NCBI RefSeq assembly: GCF_020804225.1
Contig: NZ_WJBI01000008.1
Coordinates: forward strand, 45,485 to 109,484
Reading direction: 5' to 3'
Length of the DNA stretch: 64,000 nucleotides
Source: Methanosarcina sp. DH2
Lineage (GTDB): Archaea > Halobacteriota > Methanosarcinia > Methanosarcinales > Methanosarcinaceae
Under the pieces are notes generated by a model. It did not search any database. It was not told the origin of the DNA and saw only the letters and a program-made list of their open reading frames with translations. Position 1 is the first letter of the stretch. Each line of letters starts with the position of its first letter. Both the position numbers and the translations under genes were made by a program. Positions 9,915-17,552 of the stretch are shown here, in pieces.

Positions 9915-10550
9915 TGATATTGTCCAGCATATCCAACACGGTATTTCTTGTTTCTCTACCCTTGCGCCGCGCAGAGCTTTGCCGACTTGCCATAGATAAG
10001 AAAAGACAATAGTTGAGTATACAAATCAATTGAAAGAAACTGAGTAATACAGGGAAACGGTCACCTAGTATGAAAAATAATTATCTTAACTACAGAAACC
10101 ATATCTCATCTAAGGACATATAAGTGCCTCCGCCAGCTTGCCTGGCGGCCTTTTCCAAAAAGAAGGGAGAAACCGAAGAAAAAAGAAGGGAGAAACCGAA
10201 GAAAAAAGAAGAGAGAAATCGAAGAAAAAAGAAGAGAGAAATCGAAGAAAAAAGAAGAGAGAAATCGAAGAAAAAAGAAGAGAGAAATCGAAGAAAAAAG
10301 AAGAAACTGGAAAATTCAGTAAAAAGTAGCAAAAAGCCATGTTGAAAATAGTATTTTTCGGTAAAGTTTTATTTTGTTTTGATACACATTGCCGGTTTTT
10401 TCTGCCGCTTCCAGCTTTGCCTATTTCTTGTTGCTTTTACTATTTGCCGATTCTCTTCTTCGTGTTTGTTTGCAAGATCTCTTTCCTTTCTCGAGCGTGG
10501 CAAGAATGACCCCATATGGCAAATAAGGTTTTGTTGATCGGAATTAAAGA
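9915..10550 (+). repeat. Dispersed ~600-nt intergenic element, copy 1
   Basis: This region lines up by eye with 26645-27240 and, less closely, with 42930-43740, all in the same orientation. Shared blocks in order are: 'ttgcgccgc-cag' (9962), 'aaagaaac' and 'gaaacggtca' (10034-10066), the hairpin CCGCCAG-cttgc-CTGGCGG (about 10132-10150), a run of 'aaaagaag', 'gtatttttc' followed by 'ttctgccgctt' (about 10350-10413), and 'tcgagcgtg-caa-aa' (10493-10508). No frame is conserved between copies, so it is not a gene. I see no inverted repeats at its ends. Confidence 0.65.
10161..10311 (+). repeat. 23-nt tandem repeat array
   Basis: About six copies of a 23-nt unit, 'gaagaaaaaagaagrgagaa' plus 'ayc', lie inside dispersed-element copy 1. 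Because 23 is not a multiple of three, all frames stay open across the array on both strands and produce spurious Lys/Glu- or Phe/Ser-rich frames of 63-80 codons. The other element copies have only a short 'aaaagaag' tract here, so the array expanded locally. Confidence 0.9.
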
Positions 10551-11010
10551 TTCAAATTTATAACCAGCCATACTTTACTGAAAAATATCAATCATGTGAT
10601 GGCTGATTTCCAAACGCTATAACAATTTGTCCCAAAAGAAATTATATCAATTAACTTGATTATTCCGTGACTTAATTTCGCTGTTTGTAGATATTCTCGA
10701 GATAATTATAATCTTCCAGCGTAATACTTTTTGGGTCCTTATTAACAGAAAAAAGTAGCATGAAATGTTGTTTATTAATGTGTATTCTTCTCCAGTTGTT
10801 TAGTGGCGCGTGAAGATTCTTATATCTATGGGGATTTTCCAGGATCTCGTCGACTGTATATTTTCAAAATCAGGCTTAATTTTTAAAATCAGAAGATTAA
10901 GATCTCATGAAAAACAGCAAGGGAAAATAGTATGGGAAAATAGTATGGGAAAAAATTAAGATGAAGGAGCTATACCTCCATCCAGCATTTTTCTTACTGA
11001 TTAAGTTATT
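10551..11010. other. Intergenic stretch without recognisable genes
   Basis: About 460 A+T-rich bases between the dispersed element and the beta-helix gene. There is a short direct repeat 'aaaatagtatggg' near 10926-10950. No coding frame or clear hairpin was found. Confidence 0.4.
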
Positions 11011-11062
11011 TAGTTATATTTCTTAGTTATGTTTCCTAGTTATGTTTCTTAGTTATATTTCT
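11011..11062. repeat. 13-nt tandem repeat, four copies
   Basis: Four contiguous copies of 'tagttatrtttcy' (11011-11023, 11024-11036, 11037-11049, 11050-11062) lie just beyond the 3' end of the minus-strand beta-helix gene. They would be transcribed only as part of its 3' untranslated region. Confidence 0.85.
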
Positions 11063-11075
11063 GTGAAACCGAGCT

Positions 11076-13121
11076 TTATATCCACTCCGTTTTGTTGATT
11101 GTGGTTTCATTTTTATACGTAGTTTCATTTTCGTAAGTCTTTGTTTCCGTTTCGTTGGTGCTTATCTCCGTCTCGTTGACAGCTACTTCTGTCTCGTTTG
11201 TAGATATCTCCGATTCGTTTGTGGATGTTCCTGTTTGATTATCCGTTAAATTTTCTGGAATTATGGGCTGTTGTGTTTCAGAGGTAGCGACAAGCGGGAG
11301 GTAATCCGTATATCCGCTATTTGAAATATTGAACACTCCATCGGCAATGCCGTCTCCATCTGCATCGGTTGCATTCTGGGAAAAGCCTGTCCCATCGGGT
11401 TTTGCCCAGAAATTGCCCCCTATACTGGATCCGCCTGTTATGCTTGTGCCCGCAGTTTTCGTTGTGTTCCAGATAGTTCCAACGCTTCCCTGTTTAACAT
11501 CTGCGTTAATGTTGTTGTTCAGATAGTTATTAAAGACGGTGTTATTGTTGCTTGTTGAAGCTATATGTATACCGGAAATACCGTTTGAGACAACAGTATT
11601 GCCTGAAAGTATATTGTCGCTTGAGGTGCTCAGGTGGATACCCCGGTTGCTGTTAGAAGCCTCATTTTCCGAGATATTGTTACCTGAGGAATAAGCTAGC
11701 AGGACTGCATATTCGCCACTATTCAGAACAGTATTGTTCAAAAGAGTGTTCCTGCTCGATGTCATAAGGTAAAGTCCTCTATTATTGCCGGAGACTTCGT
11801 TGCTGCTTAGGTTATTGTTATTTGAACCTGTGAGGTATATGCCATAAGCACGGTTAGAACTTGCTATGTTGCTAGTAAGGTCATTGTAATTGCTTGAGTT
11901 CTCCAGCACAATACCATGGTCATTGCTTTCGCTTGCCGTGTTGTTTGAGAGTAAGTTCCAGCCTGAGCGCAGCAGGTAAGCTCCGTACCTGTTGTTCAAA
12001 GCTGTATTGTTTAAGAGTATATTGTAATTGGAGTCCTGCAGGTTAAGTCCTCTTCCCCCGTCCTGAATACTGTTATTAAGGACTGTACTGTTGCTTGAGA
12101 AAGCCAGATCTATTCCAAGTCCGTTGTTCGACAGTATATTCTCACTTATATTGCAGTTAGTAGAGTTTAGTAAAGATATTCCAGAGATGTTATTTTGCGA
12201 AATTGTATTCTCCGTGAAATTACTGTTTCCTGCGGATGTAAGCAGGATACCGTTCCCGTTATTTGAAACCGTGTTGCCCGACAGTATACTTTCGCCTGAC
12301 CTTAACAGGAAAATGCCTCTGCTGTTATTCATTACTGTGTTGTTTGTCAGGTTGTTACCACTGGAATCCATCAGATGGATGCCATAGACCATGTTTGAAT
12401 CTACCGTATTGCCTGTCAGGTTATTGTTACCTGAACCAATAATGTGAATTCCATTATCTTCATTTGAGCTTGCGTTGTTGTTTTCGAGGCTGGTGTTACT
12501 GCAGCTCTCCAGGACAATACCATGGTCAGCACTCATACTTACCGTATTATTTGAGATGATATTCCCTTCGGAGACAAGGAGATATATTCCGAATCTCTGA
12601 TTCGAAACAGTGTTGTCTGAAACTATATTATAGTTTGATCTCTCAACATTAACTGCTCTCCTACCTTCTGCTGCCGTATTATTGATAATAAGGTTATAAT
12701 TTGAGTTCTTAAGGTATATTCCGAGAGCGTCATTTAAAAACGCGTTATCTTCGATAGTACAGTTACCGGACCTTATCAGGTAAACCCCTGCGCGGTCGTT
12801 TCCGGCATTATTAATGCTGAGATCTCTAATTGTTACGTTATTTGCTTCGACATAAAATGCATCCTCAGCCTGATTGTTTGCCGTCACTATTGTATCTTCT
12901 GGATTCCCGGAAGCTGACCTGATAATCAGGTCACCTGTCGTTATTCTGATATTTTCAGTATAGTTCCCAGGGCTGATGACAATCTCATCGCCTGAAACCG
13001 AACTATTCACTGCGTCCTGTATTGATTGTCCTGGCTGGACAACAATTTCGGCTGCAGTTCCGATACCCAAGCTTAATGTCAAAACTAGTAAGGCTAAAAA
13101 TAGAGCAATCACTCTGTGTAT
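11076..13121 (-). CDS. Secreted right-handed beta-helix (NosD/CASH-like) protein, no C-terminal anchor
   Basis: A secreted protein of about 680 residues. A hydrophobic signal peptide ending near TAAE is followed by PGQSIQDAV, the usual opening of methanosarcinal beta-helix proteins. About 20 parabeta-helix turns of the N-N-x-G-I-x-L type follow (roughly residues 60-540), and the helix is closed by a GNFWAKPDGTGFSQ module. The C-terminus is only a Thr/Asn/Glu repeat (NETE, STNE) ending KTEWI. Unlike the paralogues at 13.9 and 52.8 kb it has no PGF-pre-PGF domain and no PGF-CTERM anchor, so it is either released or truncated. Start: GTG at 13112 has no close ribosome site. An in-frame ATA at 13121, giving x-HRVIALFLALLV with a basic N-region, lies 6 nt after GGGGG. 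I therefore extend to 13121, tentatively. Confidence 0.85.
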   Translation of the reverse strand: MHRVIALFLALLVLTLSLGIGTAAEIVVQPGQSIQDAVNSSVSGDEIVISPGNYTENIRITTGDLIIRSASGNPEDTIVTANNQAEDAFYVEANNVTIRDLSINNAGNDRAGVYLIRSGNCTIEDNAFLNDALGIYLKNSNYNLIINNTAAEGRRAVNVERSNYNIVSDNTVSNQRFGIYLLVSEGNIISNNTVSMSADHGIVLESCSNTSLENNNASSNEDNGIHIIGSGNNNLTGNTVDSNMVYGIHLMDSSGNNLTNNTVMNNSRGIFLLRSGESILSGNTVSNNGNGILLTSAGNSNFTENTISQNNISGISLLNSTNCNISENILSNNGLGIDLAFSSNSTVLNNSIQDGGRGLNLQDSNYNILLNNTALNNRYGAYLLRSGWNLLSNNTASESNDHGIVLENSSNYNDLTSNIASSNRAYGIYLTGSNNNNLSSNEVSGNNRGLYLMTSSRNTLLNNTVLNSGEYAVLLAYSSGNNISENEASNSNRGIHLSTSSDNILSGNTVVSNGISGIHIASTSNNNTVFNNYLNNNINADVKQGSVGTIWNTTKTAGTSITGGSSIGGNFWAKPDGTGFSQNATDADGDGIADGVFNISNSGYTDYLPLVATSETQQPIIPENLTDNQTGTSTNESEISTNETEVAVNETEISTNETETKTYENETTYKNETTINKTEWI

Positions 13122-13132
13122 TTGAATCCCCC
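13119..13132 (-). promoter_or_regulatory. Shine-Dalgarno-like GGGGG 6 nt before an ATA codon
   Basis: GGGGG at 13132-13128 can pair with the CCUCC of the 16S tail using one G-U pair. It is followed after six bases by ATA (13121-13119) in frame with the signal peptide. The first GTG comes three codons later, at a spacing of 15. A similar layout occurs at 16869 and 31892. Confidence 0.45.
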
Positions 13133-13534
13133 ACGTCCGATATAATTTATTATTTTAATTTATATTCTCCAAGCTGAAATAAACATGAAATAATATAAAT
13201 GTATTAGAAAATAATATCAGAATAATAGCGATAAAAGTACATGAAGAAAAGAAAATCAATCCTGGTCTATTGAAATAAAATCAATATTTTCTCTTTTCCG
13301 AGGTTTAAGATTAACTTTCAGAATAACGAGCTGACAGTTGATCCTTTAAAATTAGCCTTACCTGCCGTTTATCAGAGGCAGGTGTTCCACCCGGTAAGAC
13401 ATGATCCTGCTAAGATCTTTTTACTTTCAGGTTAAGAATTTGTTTTTCCTGTTCTCCATGAAAAATGGATTTTAGAATCCTGTAAGTAATGGATATAAAT
13501 CTAAAAGTCAGAAGGAAGCAGTACATAATAAAAA

Positions 13535-13661
13535 GCTCATCCCAAAACCAGTTTTATTCTTAAATCAATAATTGCTCAGAACTATTCTCCATATAGGAAA
13601 CTCGATTTATCGTTCGAGATATAGGATTTAGAAAAACAATTTTGAGTTTTGGGATCGGCTC
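13535..13661. mobile_element. MITE-like element with inverted ends (copy 1)
   Basis: The left end 'gctcatcccaaaac' and the right end 'gttttgggatcggctc' are imperfect inverted repeats enclosing about 100 bases with no gene. The right end matches that of the element at 31918-32031 ('gttttgggataggctc'). I find no convincing target duplication. The remainder of 13122-13878 holds no gene. Its distal part (13675-13815) is strongly A-rich on this strand. Confidence 0.6.
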
Positions 13662-13878
13662 AAAGAGTAAGATATGACAGAAAAAGGAAAAATGGAAGGA
13701 AAAAGTAAAGGATAAAAGGGTAAGCGAAAAAAAGCGGTAGAAAAGAGCGTGTAGGAAACGCTACAAGAAAAAGAATAAAACGAAAAAAAGAAGAATAAAA
13801 AAATAGGATAAAGACATCAAACCTTTATCCATTTTTTCTGCACTTATATCTACTGTTTTTTACTTTCATCTAACTGTT

Positions 13879-16869
13879 TTATTTCCTTTTATACAGGGAT
13901 ACTGCAAGTAGACCGGCTATTCCATAAATCATCTCAAAGCCAGGCGTACCTGGGCTTTCGTCTTCGTCGGACCCTTGATCAGCTTCTTCTGATCCCGTGT
14001 CTCCCATATTTTCTTCAGAGTTGTCAGACTCATCTTCAGGCTGTATTTCAGTTACGGTTTCTTCCGAAGAAACATCTGTCTTCCCTGTTACTGCAAAGAA
14101 AGAATATGCCGGAACATCGGCTGTAAAGTACAGATACTTGCTATCTTCCCCTGACAGGTCAACTGACAGCTGTTCCCACTTTTTATCACTGTACCTGTTA
14201 AGGGTGATAGAATCTTTATCGATCTTTTTATCCTGTATCCAGGACTTTTCAACCTTGAAGCAGAGCACAGGATTATCTATATTCTTTGAAGTTGCAAACC
14301 CGCTGTTGCCAACCCAGACATTGAAGTACCTGTAGACTTCTCCTTCAGACAGTACGGAAACAAGTGTAGATTTGTTTTTCAACTGCTCGACAATAGTTGT
14401 GGTCTTGCCAACAGTCTTTTTTGCATCGAAGCCAACATATACAACGCAGGTTGCATTCTTCGTAAAATTAAACTTCGTTTCTTTGCCGTTCGTAATAAAT
14501 GTCTGTGAAAGTTCCTTTACGTCAACATTTCTTGCAGGTTCAGGAGAACCACCGCCACCGCCGCTGCTGTGGCTGCTTCCGCCGCTGCTGTGGTGCTCTT
14601 CTTCCTTGCTGGAAACAGTTATTGTAGCAAGTTTTGATTTCGTACCATTTTGGTTGCCTGACGTCAGGTTAACGGTATAGATCCCAGGAGCAGTGTACAC
14701 ATAAACAACCGGTGACACATCGGCGTCACCAGTTCCGTCATTGGTGAAGTCCCAGATTCTTGATGTTGCGTTTTGTGACAGGTCGGTAAACATGACCGAG
14801 AGAGGAGCATATCCGCTCGTAACATTAGCGCTGAAGTCTACTACAGGAAGACCGTTACTTCCATTTCCTCCCTGCTCTTGCAGTACAACTAGTGTAGTAG
14901 TTTTTGAATCCGTGCCGTTTGCGTTGCTTACTGTCAGGTTAACGGAATAGTTCCCTACTGAGGAATAAGTATGTGTTGTATTCCGCTCAGTTGAATTGGT
15001 TCCGTCTCCAAAGTTCCAGTTCCATCCAGTTGCATTTTGAGAGTTGTCTGTAAACAGGACTGCAAGAGGAGCATTCCCGCTGGTGACATTAGTAGTGAAA
15101 TTTGCGATAGGATACACCGGCTCCGGTACATAGACAGCTAAAAGCGGGTAGTAGTCTGTTAAGTTATCTCCGTCATATTTAAAATCAATAATGCCGTCCC
15201 CATTTGAATCGTGAGCTGCATTTAGCTGGGAGAAGCCTGTCCCGGAGGGGTTTGCCCAGTAATTGCCTCCTATACTGGATCCACCCACAATGCTTGCACC
15301 TGAAGCTTTTGTTGTGTTCCACGTGCTTCCACTGTTTTTATTGTTTACATTCATTGTATTGTTCAGGTAATTGTTGTAAATACGGTTATTGGTGCTCTGA
15401 GCACATAAAAATAGGCCGTTACTAGTACTCGAAGTTACATTGTTGCTTGAGACATTGTTGTTTTTAGAAGAGTTCAAAGAAATTCCATATGTGTTGCTAA
15501 TAGCTTTGTTCATATATAGGATGTTGTTATCGGAAAGCGAGAGCATTATCCCATTCGAGGTATTATGTACTGTATTATTAGATACTGTATTGTTGGAGAT
15601 CATATTCCCGCTTGAAGTCATTAAATAGATACCTTTAGAATTGCTTGAAGCTATATTGCCGATCAGGTAATTATTGCTGGAACTTGCCAGGTAAATCCCA
15701 TAAACACCGTTCGAACTTGCTGTGTTGCCGGTAAGGTTGTTATTGCTGACATTTTCAAGTTGAATACCATTACCAGTATTCGAATTCACAACATTACCCG
15801 AAAGTGTGTTTCCACTGGCTGAGGTAAGTACGTAGATTCCTTTACTGTTTCCAGATGCGCTGTTATTGGTCAGGGTATTGTCTCTGGCATTCCCGAGAAC
15901 GATACCACTAGCAGTGTTTAACCTGGCGGTATTGTTGATAAGGTTGTTGTTGCCAGCGTTATCCAGAATAATGCCGTTCATTAAATTTGAATTTGCCTGA
16001 TTGCCTGAAAGAGTGTTTATGCTGGATGTTAAGGTTAGGTAGATACCTCTATTATTGTTATAAGCATTATTGTTAACCAGGTTGTTATTGTTGGAATACC
16101 TCATGGCTATTCCATAGTCACAGTTTGAAACTGTATTGCTTTGCAGATTATTATTGTGAGAATTATTCAGGAAAATACTATGAGTGTTCAAACTCAGGGT
16201 GTCATCAAAAACAGTGTTACCCGAGACTGTGTTTCCTGAAGAAAATACCAAGTTGATACCATTATTGGTGTTATTAAACATCGTGTTGCTTGTCAGGTTA
16301 TTGCTGTCTGCATAGTACAGATAGATACCATAAATTCCGCTTGAGTTCACATCATTATTTTCTATAATACTTCCTGTTGTGTTTTCCATAACTATACCGT
16401 GGGAAGCGCTCAGGTTCACAGTATTTTCTGAGAGCCTGTTCCCCCGAGAACCAGAAATACGAATACCTAAATAATTATTGTATAATACATTGTCCTCAAT
16501 GGTACAGTAATTACTTCCGGTCAAATAGACTCCTGAAGTATTAGTTCCTGCACCGGTAATCTTAAACCCTTCAATTGTTACATTATTTCCGTTCTGTATA
16601 CTGATTACGGATACGCCTGGGTTGTTAGCAGAAATTATCGTATTCGCAGGGTTTCCGGCTCCTGACCTTATTGTCAGGTCATTTTTATTTATGATGATAT
16701 TTTCTGTATAAGTTCCGGGCGCGACGATAATCACATCTCCAGAAGATGCATTATTCACCGCAGCCTGTATCGAGTCTCCAGGAGCAACTGGATATTCAGT
16801 CGCTGCCTCAGCACAGGAGCTTAGTGTGAGTATGAGAGTGGTCAATATTAAAATTCTTAATATGTTTAT
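13879..16869 (-). CDS. Beta-helix surface protein with two PKD domains and PGF-CTERM anchor
   Basis: A large cell-surface protein of about 996 residues. A signal peptide (ending near SSCAEA) is followed by PGDSIQAAV and about 20 parallel beta-helix turns (to residue ~510), then the GGNYWANPSGTGFSQ closing module. Next come two PKD domains (WNWNFGDGTNST; DFSANVTSGYAP with WDFTNDG), a Ser/Gly linker (SGGGGGSPE), the PGF-pre-PGF domain (WVGNSGF ... RYSDKKWEQL ... YSFFAVTGK), an acidic linker, and the C-terminal GTPGFE plus hydrophobic stretch plus KRK. PGF-CTERM tails are processed by archaeosortase A and lipid-linked. The TTG at 16845 lies inside the signal peptide. GGAGG at 16881-16877 instead points to an ATA at 16869, which gives a full signal sequence (NILRILILTTLILTL). 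The paralogues at 11.1 and 52.8 kb suggest an expanded surface family. Confidence 0.9.
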   Translation of the reverse strand: MNILRILILTTLILTLSSCAEAATEYPVAPGDSIQAAVNNASSGDVIIVAPGTYTENIIINKNDLTIRSGAGNPANTIISANNPGVSVISIQNGNNVTIEGFKITGAGTNTSGVYLTGSNYCTIEDNVLYNNYLGIRISGSRGNRLSENTVNLSASHGIVMENTTGSIIENNDVNSSGIYGIYLYYADSNNLTSNTMFNNTNNGINLVFSSGNTVSGNTVFDDTLSLNTHSIFLNNSHNNNLQSNTVSNCDYGIAMRYSNNNNLVNNNAYNNNRGIYLTLTSSINTLSGNQANSNLMNGIILDNAGNNNLINNTARLNTASGIVLGNARDNTLTNNSASGNSKGIYVLTSASGNTLSGNVVNSNTGNGIQLENVSNNNLTGNTASSNGVYGIYLASSSNNYLIGNIASSNSKGIYLMTSSGNMISNNTVSNNTVHNTSNGIMLSLSDNNILYMNKAISNTYGISLNSSKNNNVSSNNVTSSTSNGLFLCAQSTNNRIYNNYLNNTMNVNNKNSGSTWNTTKASGASIVGGSSIGGNYWANPSGTGFSQLNAAHDSNGDGIIDFKYDGDNLTDYYPLLAVYVPEPVYPIANFTTNVTSGNAPLAVLFTDNSQNATGWNWNFGDGTNSTERNTTHTYSSVGNYSVNLTVSNANGTDSKTTTLVVLQEQGGNGSNGLPVVDFSANVTSGYAPLSVMFTDLSQNATSRIWDFTNDGTGDADVSPVVYVYTAPGIYTVNLTSGNQNGTKSKLATITVSSKEEEHHSSGGSSHSSGGGGGSPEPARNVDVKELSQTFITNGKETKFNFTKNATCVVYVGFDAKKTVGKTTTIVEQLKNKSTLVSVLSEGEVYRYFNVWVGNSGFATSKNIDNPVLCFKVEKSWIQDKKIDKDSITLNRYSDKKWEQLSVDLSGEDSKYLYFTADVPAYSFFAVTGKTDVSSEETVTEIQPEDESDNSEENMGDTGSEEADQGSDEDESPGTPGFEMIYGIAGLLAVSLYKRK

Positions 16870-16881
16870 TCTAATTCCTCC
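16867..16881 (-). promoter_or_regulatory. Shine-Dalgarno GGAGG 7 nt before an ATA codon
   Basis: A canonical GGAGG (16881-16877) is followed after seven bases by ATA (16869-16867). This ATA is in frame with the beta-helix protein, and an in-frame TAG lies directly upstream. No ATG, GTG or TTG occurs in frame until TTG at 16845, which is 31 nt from the ribosome site and would remove the start of the signal peptide. Confidence 0.55.
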
Positions 16882-17552
16882 CTATGAATAGAAGAAATTT
16901 ATACTGATACTTCCTCTAATTAATTAGGAATTAATTACATTTACAATATAAACGTACTGGTTATATTTAATATTTTTCAAAAGAGATATATTCTGGAAAA
17001 CCGGGACGAAAAATAGCTATGTTTATTGAAATTAACGGTACGTCTTTTCTGTTAAATTATCCTTTTCCCAGTCTGGTTATAACGTTGCTTAAATCAGTTA
17101 GTGCCGACAACACATTATTTTGTCCATTCCAACAAGTCAAGATTAATTTAGTTTTATATGGGTAATTTTTCCGGTTGGGCAAGTGAGATTTTTCAAATAG
17201 TGTGATAAATTTTATGGATAATATAATTACTTCAACTGCACCAGGGAAAATCAATATATTTACAATGTTTTTCCCGAAAAAAGTGTTATCTTATCTAAAT
17301 TATTCTTATAGAATAGCTTGCAGAATTCTGGTAAAGAAAAATGTAAAAAATAAAAGTTAAATAAGATTCACTGGAATGTAGAAAGATACTTAAAATTGGC
17401 GGGACTTGAGAAAAAAATGGAAAATTAAAAGGGTGAGAAGCCCCGGACTCTACTGGTTCAAGGTTTTATCAGGAGATGAATCGGAGCCTTCAAAGCTTCT
17501 CAATGCCCGGATAGTAACCGGTTTCCCGCTCTTAATAAGCGTTTTCTTGATT
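16882..17552. other. Intergenic region between beta-helix and deacetylase genes
   Basis: About 670 A+T-rich bases. A 65-codon minus-strand frame at 17254-17057 has no ribosome site and no recognisable product. A short minus-strand frame at about 17575-17455 reads IKIKKTLIKSGKPVTIRAL and stops at TAG. It looks codon-like but lacks a start, and may be a remnant or part of the 3' untranslated region of the deacetylase gene. Confidence 0.35.

Noticed and set aside
10090-10345. Overlapping open frames of 63-80 codons on both strands, Lys/Glu- or Phe/Ser-rich
   Set aside because: They arise from the 23-nt tandem array, which keeps every frame open; there is no ribosome site or domain.
17057-17254. 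65-codon minus-strand frame in the region upstream of the beta-helix gene
   Set aside because: No start signal, no similarity I recognise, and A+T-rich sequence that gives chance frames.
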